Assembly: GCA_964481395.1 (NCBI GenBank)
Contig: CAYZYG010000106.1
Location: forward strand, 1 to 17,203
DNA from: JBFMFH01 sp964481395
Lineage (GTDB): Bacteria > Acidobacteriota > Vicinamibacteria > Vicinamibacterales > JAKQTR01
Direction of reading: 5' to 3'
Length of the DNA: 17,203 bases
Shown: piece after piece, positions 6,389 through 13,997 of the stretch
Layout of the letters: each line of letters opens with the position of its first letter
Position numbering within the stretch: the stretch's first letter is position 1
Notes under the pieces: model-generated
Seen by the model: only the letters and a program-made list of their open reading frames with translations
Databases searched by the model: none
What the model was told of the DNA's origin: nothing
Made by a program: the position numbers and the translations under genes

Positions 6389-7455
6389 TATACTCCAGAG
6401 TTCTGACACTCACCGAACTGGCCGACCGACTCGGGTGCACGCTCGTCGGCGACGGTCACGTCGTCGTCACGCGGGTTTCCGGCCTCGAAGAGGCGGGCCC
6501 GGGCGACGTGTCGTTCCTCGCCAACAGGAAATACACCCACTGCCTCACGACGACACGCGCCAGCGCCGTGATTGTCGGCGAGGAGGTCGCCGAGGCGCCC
6601 TGTGCCCTGCTGCGGTGCCGCGACCCGTACCTCACGTTCGCCAATGCGGTCGCGCTGCTCATGCCCGCCGAGATCCCGCCTCCCGGCCTGTCGGCGCTCG
6701 CCAGCGTGGCCGCCGACGCCCAACTCGGTCCGGACGTGTCCGTCGGCCCCTTCGCCGTCGTCGGGTCCGGATCGTGCGTGGGCGCGCGGACGGTTATCCA
6801 CCCGCACGCGGTGGTCTACCCCGGCGCCGAGATCGGGGACGACTGTGTCATCCACGCCCATGCGTCCGTGCGCGAGCGCTGCCGGCTCGGCAACCGCGTG
6901 ATCCTGCAGAACGGGGCGGTGGTCGGCGGCGACGGGTTCGGGTACGCGCCGAGAGCCGACGGCAGCTACCAGAAGATCCCGCAGGTCGCCATCGTCGTCC
7001 TCGAAGACGACGTGGAGGTCGGCGCGAACGCGACGATCGACAGGCCGGCGGTGGGCGAGACCCGCATCCAGAGCGGGACGAAGATCGACAACCTCGTGCA
7101 GGTGGCTCACGGCGTCCGCGTCGGACGTAACGTCATGCTGGTGGCTCAGGTGGGCATCGCCGGCAGCACGACCATCGGCGACTCCGTCGTCCTCGCCGGA
7201 CAGGTCGGCGTGGCCGGACACCTCCAGATCGGCGACCGCGCGCGCGCGACGGCCCAGAGCGGGATCCCCAACTCCGTGCCGGCGGACGCGTTCGTATCCG
7301 GCTATCCCGCCATCGACAACCGCGAGTGGCTGCGATCGTCCGCGGTGTTCCGCAGGCTGCCAGAACTGAAGAAGGCGGTCGCCGACCTCGGGCGCCGGCT
7401 GGCGGACCTCGAGTCGCGGCTGGCGGCCTCCGTGCCGGAGGAGCCGGGCGCGTAG
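6385..7455 (+). CDS. lpxD: UDP-3-O-(3-hydroxyacyl)glucosamine N-acyltransferase
   Basis: LpxD adds the N-linked 3-hydroxyacyl chain to UDP-3-O-acyl-glucosamine, the third step of lipid A synthesis, using acyl-ACP in the cytoplasm. The 356-residue protein has the N-terminal uridine-binding domain (LTELADRLGCTLVGDG, VSFLANRKY), a long left-handed beta-helix of hexapeptide repeats (about 105-300), catalytic His242 in NLVQVAHGV (E. coli His239), GGDGFGYAP, and a C-terminal helix (LPELKKAVADLGRRLADLES). The GTG start at 6385 overlaps the upstream stop. However, an extended -10 (TGATATACT, 6386-6394) covers that codon, and a leaderless start at CTG 6403 would give MTLTELADRLG, which fits homologues better. 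The enzyme identity is secure and the start is not. Confidence 0.95.
   Translation: MIYSRVLTLTELADRLGCTLVGDGHVVVTRVSGLEEAGPGDVSFLANRKYTHCLTTTRASAVIVGEEVAEAPCALLRCRDPYLTFANAVALLMPAEIPPPGLSALASVAADAQLGPDVSVGPFAVVGSGSCVGARTVIHPHAVVYPGAEIGDDCVIHAHASVRERCRLGNRVILQNGAVVGGDGFGYAPRADGSYQKIPQVAIVVLEDDVEVGANATIDRPAVGETRIQSGTKIDNLVQVAHGVRVGRNVMLVAQVGIAGSTTIGDSVVLAGQVGVAGHLQIGDRARATAQSGIPNSVPADAFVSGYPAIDNREWLRSSAVFRRLPELKKAVADLGRRLADLESRLAASVPEEPGA
6386..6394 (+). promoter_or_regulatory. Extended -10 promoter at the start of lpxD
   Basis: TG-A-TATACT is the best -10 match in the window. The TG and A are also the TGA stop codon of the preceding gene. The motif ends 8 bases before CTG 6403, the first in-frame codon that gives a family-like LpxD N-terminus. 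It could let lpxD be transcribed separately from the upstream pair. Confidence 0.5.
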
Positions 7456-7472
7456 GGCCACACCGCCCCGTG

Positions 7473-7495
7473 CGGCCGCGGTCCCCTCGCGGCCG
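7473..7495 (+). terminator. Perfect 8-bp hairpin after lpxD
   Basis: CGGCCGCG (7473-7480) and CGCGGCCG (7488-7495) form a perfect stem with a 7-base loop, 18 bases after the lpxD stop. No T-tract follows. It directly abuts the extended -10 of the next gene (TG at 7496), so it separates two transcription units and may also affect access to that promoter. Confidence 0.4.
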
Positions 7496-7504
7496 TGCCA
7501 TAAT
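7496..7504 (+). promoter_or_regulatory. Extended -10 promoter for the first M16 gene
   Basis: TG-C-CATAAT matches the extended -10 consensus in all but the first T. It ends 6 bases before ATG 7511, so the transcript would begin at or within a base or so of the start codon, leaving no room for a Shine-Dalgarno sequence. No convincing -35 is seen in the GC-rich hairpin upstream. Confidence 0.5.
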
Positions 7505-7510
7505 CGAGCG

Positions 7511-8878
7511 ATGACGACTTCCGGTCGGCACGCGCGTGCCGCCGCGGGCACGCTGCTGGCGGCGCTGGCCCTGTTCCAGGCGTTCGGGTCGGCGGCCGTG
7601 CGTCCGCCGCGCCTCGAGTACCGGACGATTGAACTGCCGAACGGACTGCGCGCGGTCTTCCACGAGGACCACTCCTCGCCCATCGTGCACGTGCAGGTGT
7701 GGTACCACGTCGGGTCGAAGAACGAGAAGCCCGGCCGCACCGGCTTCGCCCACCTCTTCGAGCACATGATGTTCAAGGGGTCCAAGAACGTGGACCCCGA
7801 GGAACACATCTCCCTCATTTCCAGCATCGGTGGGCAGACGAACGCGTACACGACCGAGGACGTCACCGTCTACTGGAATACCGCGCCCTCCAACTACCTG
7901 CCTCTCCTGCTGTGGCTCGAGGCGGACCGGATGGCGACGCTGCGCATCGATCGTGAGGCTTTCGAGCGCGAACGGGAGGTGGTGAAGGAAGAGCGGCGCA
8001 TGCGGATCGAGAACCAGCCGTACGGCCGGCTGCCCGAGATCGTCTACGACAGGGCGTTCTGGGTGCACCCGTACAAGCATCCGACGATCGGGTCGATGGT
8101 CGATCTCGAGGCCGCATCCGTCAACGACGTGCGCGAGTTCTTCCGGACCTTCTACGTGCCGACGAACGCCACGGTGGCGGTGACTGGGGACTTCGACACC
8201 GATCTCGCGATCGAACTCGTCACGAAGTACTTCGGGCGGATCCCGAAGCCCACGCAGACCGTGCCGCGCGACATCCCGCAGGAGCCGCCGGTGGCCAGGC
8301 CCAGGCGGGTCACGCTCGAGGAGAGCTGGCCGCTTCCGGTCGTGGTCGTCGCGCACCACGTGACGTACGATGGGCATCCGGATTCGTATCCCCTGCACAT
8401 CGCCTCGAAGGTCCTGTCCGATGGCGAAAGTTCCCGCATCTATCGCACGCTGGTCTACGAGCGCGGGATCGCGTTGGCCGCCTTCGGCGGCGGCAACCTC
8501 GTCGAGCACCCGAACCTGTTCTTCGCGGTCGGGATCGTCCAGCCGGGGCATCCGCCCGCGGAGGTCGAAGCGGCGCTCGTCGCGGAACTCGACCGCCTCC
8601 GGACGGAGCCGGTGGCGGAGGGGGAGTTGGCGCGGGCGAAGAACCAGTTCGCGCGCGACTACATCCTCGGCCGGGAATCCATTCAGCAGAAGGCGTCGGT
8701 GCTCGCGCACGCGATCGTGCTGCACGGCGGAGAGGCCTCGGCCGCGGATGGCGAGTTCGAGCGGTTCGAGCAGACGACGGCTGCCGACGTGCAGCGCGTC
8801 GCGAACCGGTACTTCGCGCCGGAGACGCGGCTGGTGATCACAATCCTGCCGAAGGCCGCCAAGGGGGACATCCGATGA
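7511..8878 (+). CDS. M16 family zinc metalloprotease, catalytic subunit
   Basis: This 455-residue M16 (pitrilysin/insulinase clan) protease carries the inverted zinc motif HLFEH (His81, Glu84, His85) with the third ligand Glu161 in VVKEER, 75 residues on. Other family marks are ELPNGLRAVFHEDH, QVWYHVGSKNE, the SIGGQTNAYTTEDVTVYW block, and the M16 C-terminal domain from about 200 (RTFYVPTNATVAVTGDFD). A signal peptide (about residues 1-29, hydrophobic 12-27) places it in the periplasm. It overlaps the next gene by 4 bases, and that gene encodes a zinc-site-less M16 protein. The pair should form a heterodimer like mitochondrial processing peptidase or known bacterial M16 pairs. Its substrate is unknown. 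Confidence 0.93.
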   Translation: MTTSGRHARAAAGTLLAALALFQAFGSAAVRPPRLEYRTIELPNGLRAVFHEDHSSPIVHVQVWYHVGSKNEKPGRTGFAHLFEHMMFKGSKNVDPEEHISLISSIGGQTNAYTTEDVTVYWNTAPSNYLPLLLWLEADRMATLRIDREAFEREREVVKEERRMRIENQPYGRLPEIVYDRAFWVHPYKHPTIGSMVDLEAASVNDVREFFRTFYVPTNATVAVTGDFDTDLAIELVTKYFGRIPKPTQTVPRDIPQEPPVARPRRVTLEESWPLPVVVVAHHVTYDGHPDSYPLHIASKVLSDGESSRIYRTLVYERGIALAAFGGGNLVEHPNLFFAVGIVQPGHPPAEVEAALVAELDRLRTEPVAEGELARAKNQFARDYILGRESIQQKASVLAHAIVLHGGEASAADGEFERFEQTTAADVQRVANRYFAPETRLVITILPKAAKGDIR

Positions 8879-11124
8879 CGGGTCGGCTGGGGGCGTGGGT
8901 GCCGTGCCTGGTCGCGGCGTGGCTCGCGGGCGCGGCGAACCCGGCCTCGGCACAGGTCCGGTCGTGGCCGTCGGAGAGGCCCCCGAAGCCGCTTCCCGCT
9001 CGCGGGTTCACCTTCCCGTCGTACGATCTCCGCACGCTGCCGAACGGCCTGCAGGTCGTGGTCGTTCCGCATCACGAGCAGCCGGCCGTGACGCTGCAGC
9101 TGCTCGTGCGCGCAGGCAGCGCCCAGGACCCGGCCGACAGGGCGGGCGTGGCGGGCATGGCTGCTGCGCTGCTCGACCAGGGGACGACCAGCCGAGCCGC
9201 CCGCGAGATTGCGGATGCGATCGACTCGATCGGCGGCACGCTCGAGGTCCTGACCGGGACCGATCTCACGTTCGCCCGCGTGGCCGTCATGAAGGACAGC
9301 TTCGGGGCCGCGCTCGAACTGCTGTCGGACATCTGCCGGGCCCCGGCGTTCTCGGATGACGAGCTGACGAGGCAGCGGCAGCAGCTCCGGTCAGCCCTCC
9401 GCGTGAGCTACGACGATCCCGACCACGTGGCGGACGCCACCTTCAAGCGGGTCGTGTACGGACTCCATCCGTACGGTCTTCCCGGCAGCGGCACGCCCGC
9501 CTCGATCGAGCGCATCACGCGCGACGACCTCGTGCGCTTCCACGAGCGCTACTTCGTGCCCAACAACAGCCTGCTGGCGGTCGTCGGCGATGTGTCGGCC
9601 GACGAGGCGATGTCCCAGGTCGAGCGGGTCCTGGGGGACTGGCTGCGCCGAGACGTTCCGGATCAGTCGGGCCTGGATCCTCCGGCTCCCGAGCGGCGGG
9701 TCGTCGTCATCGACAAACCCGAGGCCGTGCAGACGGAGATCCGCGTGGGCCACGTCGCCATCGCGCGCGCGGATCGCGACTATCTGGCCCTCGAGATGGC
9801 CGTTCGCGTGCTCGGCGGCGAGGGAGCGAACCGCGTCCAGCAGATCCTTCGCATGAACCGCGGGCTGACCTACGGAGCCTCGGCCGATCTCCAGGCCTAC
9901 CGGGCGTCCGGAGACATCGCGGTGGCGACCGATACGCGGTCGGAGACCACGGGAGAAGCCGTGCGCGTGGTGATCGACGAGTTCTCGAAGCTCCGACGGG
10001 AAGCGGTCCGCGAGCGGGAACTCGACGACGTGAAGGCGTACATGACCGGCAGCTTTCCGATCGGGATCGAAACGCCGGTGGCCATCTCGACGCAGGTGCT
10101 GAATGCGCTGTTCTACGGGCTGCCGCTCCGGGAGCTGCAGGACTACCGGGATCGCGTCAATGCGGTCACGCCTGACGGTATCCAGTACGTCACGCGCGCG
10201 CACCTGCGCCCGGACCGCCTGACGGTCGTGCTGGTCGGCAACTACGCAGCATTCAGGAACCAGCTTCGCAGCGTCGGGCTGCGCGACGTCCAGGTCGTGC
10301 CCATTACCAAGCTGGACTTGGAGGCAGCCGATCTGCGCGCGGCAGTGCCCGCGCCGGCTGTCCCGGGGGAGCCGCCGCAATCGCCACCGGTCAGGCCCGC
10401 CGCGGATCCCGTTCGAACAAAGATCCCGGATGCGCGGCCATCGGACGCGGATGCGATCCTCGCCCGCGCCGTCGGCGCGGCCGGCGGCGCTGACGCGCTG
10501 AAGCGCATCAGAACCGTCAGGGCGACCGCGCTCACCACGCTGCACACGCCCGAGGGGCCGCTGCAGACACGCACCACCACGTGGGTCGAGTACCCGAGCC
10601 GCGTCCGGGTCGAGGCGCTCACCCCGACCGGGTTGTTCATTCAGGCGTACAACGACGGCCACGCGTGGATCCAGGATGCCAAAGGGGCGCGCGATGCGCC
10701 GGACGCCATGCGCGACGCCTTCGCCGTGAGCGCGCGGCGCGACTGGATTGCGCTCGTCCGGGCGGCCGTCGAGAAGCGCCTGTCGGCCCGGACGATCCCG
10801 GCATCGACCGGAACGGCCGGGCGCCCGCTCGTGGGCCTCGAACTGTCGGGTGAGGACCTGCCCGCGACCAGGCTGTACATCGACGCGGAGACAGCCGAGC
10901 TGGCGCGACTGGTGTACGACACCGCGGGACCACGCGGCAAGGAAACGACGACCGAGGTCTTCTCGGACTTCCGTCAGGTCGAGGGCGTCGCCGTGCCCTT
11001 CAAGGCCGTCGTCCAGCGCGACGGCGCTCCCTTGCTCGAGCGGACCATCACCGGCCTCGTGTTCAACGATCCGATCCCGGCTGCCGTTTTCGAGAAGCCT
11101 CGAGGCACCGGGCCCGCCCGATGA
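8875..11124 (+). CDS. Inactive M16 protease partner fused to a lipoprotein-sorting-like domain
   Basis: This 749-residue exported protein has a signal peptide ending near PASAQ (residues 1-27). Residues 48-480 form two M16 domains, but the zinc site is lost: the HxxEH positions read MAAAL (95-99), and the distal Glu is replaced at about 174. It keeps the Arg/Tyr pair (RGLTY, Arg329 and Tyr333) that non-catalytic M16 subunits use to hold substrate. A proline-rich linker (491-523) leads to a C-terminal domain (524-745) starting ADAILARAVGAAGGADALKR, a style seen in LolA/LolB-like beta folds; AYNDGHAWIQD and RLYIDAETAELARL fit this. The M16 part is firm and the LolA-like call tentative. It is coupled by ATGA overlaps both upstream (catalytic M16) and downstream (lpxB). 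Confidence 0.85.
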   Translation: MTGRLGAWVPCLVAAWLAGAANPASAQVRSWPSERPPKPLPARGFTFPSYDLRTLPNGLQVVVVPHHEQPAVTLQLLVRAGSAQDPADRAGVAGMAAALLDQGTTSRAAREIADAIDSIGGTLEVLTGTDLTFARVAVMKDSFGAALELLSDICRAPAFSDDELTRQRQQLRSALRVSYDDPDHVADATFKRVVYGLHPYGLPGSGTPASIERITRDDLVRFHERYFVPNNSLLAVVGDVSADEAMSQVERVLGDWLRRDVPDQSGLDPPAPERRVVVIDKPEAVQTEIRVGHVAIARADRDYLALEMAVRVLGGEGANRVQQILRMNRGLTYGASADLQAYRASGDIAVATDTRSETTGEAVRVVIDEFSKLRREAVRERELDDVKAYMTGSFPIGIETPVAISTQVLNALFYGLPLRELQDYRDRVNAVTPDGIQYVTRAHLRPDRLTVVLVGNYAAFRNQLRSVGLRDVQVVPITKLDLEAADLRAAVPAPAVPGEPPQSPPVRPAADPVRTKIPDARPSDADAILARAVGAAGGADALKRIRTVRATALTTLHTPEGPLQTRTTTWVEYPSRVRVEALTPTGLFIQAYNDGHAWIQDAKGARDAPDAMRDAFAVSARRDWIALVRAAVEKRLSARTIPASTGTAGRPLVGLELSGEDLPATRLYIDAETAELARLVYDTAGPRGKETTTEVFSDFRQVEGVAVPFKAVVQRDGAPLLERTITGLVFNDPIPAAVFEKPRGTGPAR

Positions 11125-12266
11125 CCCGGATCATCATTTCGTGCGGCGAGGCGTCCGGCGACCTGTTCGCCGGAGCGCTCGTCCGCGAGATCCGGCGCCT
11201 GCGCCCGGACACGCGCGTCGCCGGGTTCGGCGGCGAACGCCTCGCTGAGGCCGGGGCCGACCTGGTCGGCGACTACCGCGGCCTGACCGTGACGGGCATC
11301 GTCGAGGCGATTCGTGTCCTGCCACGGGCCTGGCAGATGCAGCGGGCGCTGATCGAACGGGCCCGCCTCGAACGGCCCGACGCCTTGGTCGTCATCGACT
11401 TCCCGGACTTCAACTTCCGGCTGGCTTCCGCGTTCCGCCGCCTCGGCATTCCGGTCGTCTACTACGTCTGTCCCCAGTTGTGGGCCTGGCGCCCGGGCCG
11501 CATCGCGACGCTGCGGCAGATCGCCACCAAGGCGCTCGTCGTGTTTCCGTTCGAACCCGCGTTCTACGCCGAGCGGAACTTCGACGTGGAGTTCGTGGGG
11601 CACCCGCTCCTCGATCTGGCGCGCGCACGCGTGGACCGGCGCGGAGTGTGCGCGGAGACAGGACTGGACCCCGGCAGACCGATCGTCGCATTCCTGCCCG
11701 GAAGCCGTCCGAACGAACTGCGGACCATCCTGCCCACGCTCGCGGCGGCTGCCGGCCGCATCGTCGAGCGGCTGCCGGGCGTCCAGTTCCTCGTGGCGCG
11801 CGCGCCCCACCTGGCCGGCGCGCTCTTCGAGTCGCTCGCCGGCGTCGTCCCGCCGCGAGCCATCCTCGAGGGCCGGACCGACGACGTCCTGGCCGCGGCC
11901 GACGTGGTCGTCACCGCGTCGGGGACGGCGACCGTGCAGACCGCCATCCACGAAAAGCCGATGGTGATCGTGTACCGCGTGTCGCCGATCAGTTACCGGA
12001 TCGGCAAGCCGCTGGTGCGGGTCACGACCTACGGCATGGTGAACCTCGTGGCTGGCGAACAGGTCGTGCCGGAGCTGATCCAGGACGATCTGACGCCGGA
12101 TGCCGTGGCGGACGAAACGCTCCGCTACCTCACCGACCCGGCCTGCGCCGAGCGGACTCGGCTTCGTCTGCGCGAGGTGCACCAGCGGCTCGGCACGCCG
12201 GGAGCCAGCGCCCGTGTCGCGGCACGCGTGCTGGAAGTGTGCGACGCCGCCCGTCAACCGACCTGA
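11121..12266 (+). CDS. lpxB: Lipid-A-disaccharide synthase
   Basis: LpxB (381 residues, glycosyltransferase family 19) joins UDP-diacylglucosamine and lipid X to form the lipid A disaccharide at the inner face of the cytoplasmic membrane. Family motifs occur in order: CGEASGDLFAG near residue 8, GLTVTGIVEA, VVIDFPDFNFRLA, YYVCPQLWAWRPGRI, VEFVGHPLLD, FLPGSRPNELRTI, ASGTATVQTAI and GEQVVPELIQDD. Its length is normal. It overlaps the M16-fusion gene by 4 bases, which is unusual because lpxB normally sits with lpxD-fabZ-lpxA; neither fabZ nor lpxA is present here. The TGA stop also provides the TG of an extended -10 for the next gene. Confidence 0.95.
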   Translation: MTRIIISCGEASGDLFAGALVREIRRLRPDTRVAGFGGERLAEAGADLVGDYRGLTVTGIVEAIRVLPRAWQMQRALIERARLERPDALVVIDFPDFNFRLASAFRRLGIPVVYYVCPQLWAWRPGRIATLRQIATKALVVFPFEPAFYAERNFDVEFVGHPLLDLARARVDRRGVCAETGLDPGRPIVAFLPGSRPNELRTILPTLAAAAGRIVERLPGVQFLVARAPHLAGALFESLAGVVPPRAILEGRTDDVLAAADVVVTASGTATVQTAIHEKPMVIVYRVSPISYRIGKPLVRVTTYGMVNLVAGEQVVPELIQDDLTPDAVADETLRYLTDPACAERTRLRLREVHQRLGTPGASARVAARVLEVCDAARQPT

Positions 12267-12272
12267 TAGACT
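12264..12272 (+). promoter_or_regulatory. Extended -10 promoter for the secreted-protein cassette
   Basis: TG-A-TAGACT fits TGN-TANNNT and ends 6 bases before ATG 12279, the same spacing as at 7504/7511. Its TGA is the lpxB stop codon, just as at lpxD. A leaderless transcript is implied. Confidence 0.45.
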
Positions 12273-12278
12273 GTCAGG

Positions 12279-12899
12279 ATGTCCCACCGGGGTGCCGCTG
12301 CGCTGCTGTGCGTGGCGGCCTGCCTGACCCTTTCTCCTTACGCTCTGGCTACCCTGCTGGTGCCGCTCGATCTGGACGAACTCGTCGCGACGGCCGACGT
12401 CGTGGTGATCGGTCGCGTGGCCCACGCGACGCCCCAACGCGCCACGGGCGGCGGCGTGGAGACGGCCGTGATGATGAGCGGTCTGACCGTGCTCAAAGGG
12501 CTTCCGGCGACCTCGGTCACCTTCACCGTGCCAGGCGGCCGCGTCGGCCGCTACCGCACCGTCGTGCCAGGCGCGCCGGCGCTCGCTCCGGGAGACGAGG
12601 CCGTGGTCTTTCTGCGTGAGACCCTGCCAGGGCGGCTGATGCTGGCCGGATTCAGCCAGGGCTTCATTCCAGTTGCTCGCGACCGGGTCACGAGCGAGGC
12701 GACGGTGATGGCCCCTGCTGGCCGTCAGGTGGTGGACGTGCGGGTGGTGCGGGGCGACCCGGTGCGCCGTCCCGTGTCGCTGTCGTCGTTCGCGAGGGAG
12801 ATCCGCGATCGCGTCGAACGCGAGGCGTCGGCGCGCGAGAAGAACCGGATCGGCGATCGACGTCGCGGCAAGGGCCGCCCTGACGGAGCGCCCTGGTGA
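12279..12899 (+). CDS. Secreted protein of unknown function
   Basis: This 206-residue protein has a clear signal peptide (MSHRGAAALLCVAACLTLSP, cleavage near YALA). The mature part starts VPLDLDELVATADVVVIGRV. The pattern 'adiVv.G.V ... T...v...lKG ... v.f.vPGG..G......pGaP...pGdeavvFL' is one I associate with uncharacterised secreted beta-rich proteins, but I cannot name a family. The end (about 165-206) is charged and probably disordered. It overlaps the matrixin gene by 4 bases (GTGA), so the two are co-translated and both exported, which hints at a joint role. Possibilities such as a protease inhibitor or chaperone are speculation. Confidence 0.8.
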   Translation: MSHRGAAALLCVAACLTLSPYALATLLVPLDLDELVATADVVVIGRVAHATPQRATGGGVETAVMMSGLTVLKGLPATSVTFTVPGGRVGRYRTVVPGAPALAPGDEAVVFLRETLPGRLMLAGFSQGFIPVARDRVTSEATVMAPAGRQVVDVRVVRGDPVRRPVSLSSFAREIRDRVEREASAREKNRIGDRRRGKGRPDGAPW

Positions 12900-13924
12900 C
12901 GCGCGCGCCGGGGTCGGGCCGGCTGCGCCGCGCGGCGGCTGGAGGGCTGCTGGCGCTGGCGGCGGTGATGGTCCTGGTCGCGCAGGGGTACGCGTACCTG
13001 AAGTTCGGCACGGATCTGGAGAATCGGCGCCTCGGACTGAAGTGGGCGCAGATGCCGGTCCGCTACTACATCAGCGACGCCGATCCGGCGTTGCCGCGGG
13101 ACGCCCTCGCGGCCGCCGTGGACGCCGCCTTCGCCACGTGGGCCTCGGCGCCGCTTTCGTCCCTGTCCGCCCGCAACGCCGGGTTCGTCAGCGCTTTGCC
13201 ATCCGAGGAAGACGGGCTCTCCACGCTGGGCTTCGAACGCCGGCCGGATCTCGACCGCGTGCTCGGGACGACGTCGCTGACCATCGACGACGCGACGGGG
13301 GAGATTGTCGAGGCGGACATCATCTTCAACTCCGCGTTTTCGTGGTCGACATGGAACACGGGGGAGAGCGGCCGCTACGATCTCGAGTCGATTGCGCTCC
13401 ACGAGATCGGCCACCTGCTGGGCCTCGGCCACTCCGCCCTCGGTGAGACGGAGCTGCGCGCCGGCGGCGGACGCCGGGTGCTCGGCATCGCGTCGATCAT
13501 GTTCCCGATCGCGCTCGCGCCAGGCAGCGTGGCAGCCCGCGCGCTGGCGGCCGACGACCGCGCCGGCGTCGCGGACGTGTACTCGGCCCCGACGTTCATG
13601 CGGGAGACCGGCAGCATCAGTGGCACCGTGACGAAGTACGGCCGCGGCGTGTACGGGGCGCACATCGTCGCGTTCAACAATCGCACGGGTGCGATGGTCG
13701 CGAACTTCTCCCTGGACGAGAGCGGCGCGTTTGCGGTCGGCGGCCTGGAGCCAGGCATCTACGTGGTCCGGGTCGAGCCGCTCGACGATGCGGAGACGAC
13801 GAGCTACTTCCCGGCAAGCCGCCAGATTGATCTCGACTTCAGGGTGACGTATCTCGATCGCCTGGCCGTCGTGCCCGCCGGAGGCAACGCCGGACCGTTC
13901 GCCATCGAGGTGGCGCCGAAGTGA
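12896..13924 (+). CDS. Secreted matrixin-type zinc metalloprotease
   Basis: This 342-residue metzincin protease has an N-terminal hydrophobic segment (about 13-30) that acts as a signal peptide or anchor. The catalytic domain (about 35-230) includes RYYISDADPALP with AVDAAFATWAS, typical of matrixin N-termini. The full zinc site is HEIGHLLGLGHS (His169, Glu170, His173, His179), and SIMFP (Met202) is the Met-turn. Residues 238-300 (SISGTVTKYGRGVYGAHIVA...) look like a carboxypeptidase regulatory-like beta-sandwich. There is no recognisable cysteine-switch propeptide, so control must be by other means, possibly its neighbour. The GTG start at 12896 overlaps the upstream stop, and a hairpin follows its own stop. 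The family call is strong; the substrate is unknown. Confidence 0.88.
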   Translation: MTRAPGSGRLRRAAAGGLLALAAVMVLVAQGYAYLKFGTDLENRRLGLKWAQMPVRYYISDADPALPRDALAAAVDAAFATWASAPLSSLSARNAGFVSALPSEEDGLSTLGFERRPDLDRVLGTTSLTIDDATGEIVEADIIFNSAFSWSTWNTGESGRYDLESIALHEIGHLLGLGHSALGETELRAGGGRRVLGIASIMFPIALAPGSVAARALAADDRAGVADVYSAPTFMRETGSISGTVTKYGRGVYGAHIVAFNNRTGAMVANFSLDESGAFAVGGLEPGIYVVRVEPLDDAETTSYFPASRQIDLDFRVTYLDRLAVVPAGGNAGPFAIEVAPK

Positions 13925-13946
13925 CCGCACGGGTGATCCTGTGCGG
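13925..13946 (+). terminator. Small hairpin at the matrixin stop codon
   Basis: CCGCAC (13925-13930) can pair with GTGCGG (13941-13946) around a 10-base loop, starting one base after the stop. An alternative pairing is GACCGC (13923-13928) with GCGGTC (13947-13952). There is no T-tract, so this may be a weak terminator or an mRNA end element. It makes coding from GTG 13921 less likely. Confidence 0.25.
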
Positions 13947-13997
13947 GCGGTCAGCCGTGGCGCGGCCTGCACGGAGGCGTGCGTGCGGTGCGGCACC

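Noticed and set aside
4016..6409. A 797-codon open frame on the minus strand across the AMMECR1-family, S1/P1-type and K+/H+-exchange-like genes
   Set aside because: It is antisense to three genes with recognisable motifs. Its translation is rich in Arg, Ala, Gly, Glu and Val with no domain, as expected for the shadow of high-GC third positions.
6160..8953. Two long minus-strand frames (568 and 606 codons) opposite lpxD and the first M16 gene
   Set aside because: They are low-complexity translations antisense to well-supported genes, with no family motif.
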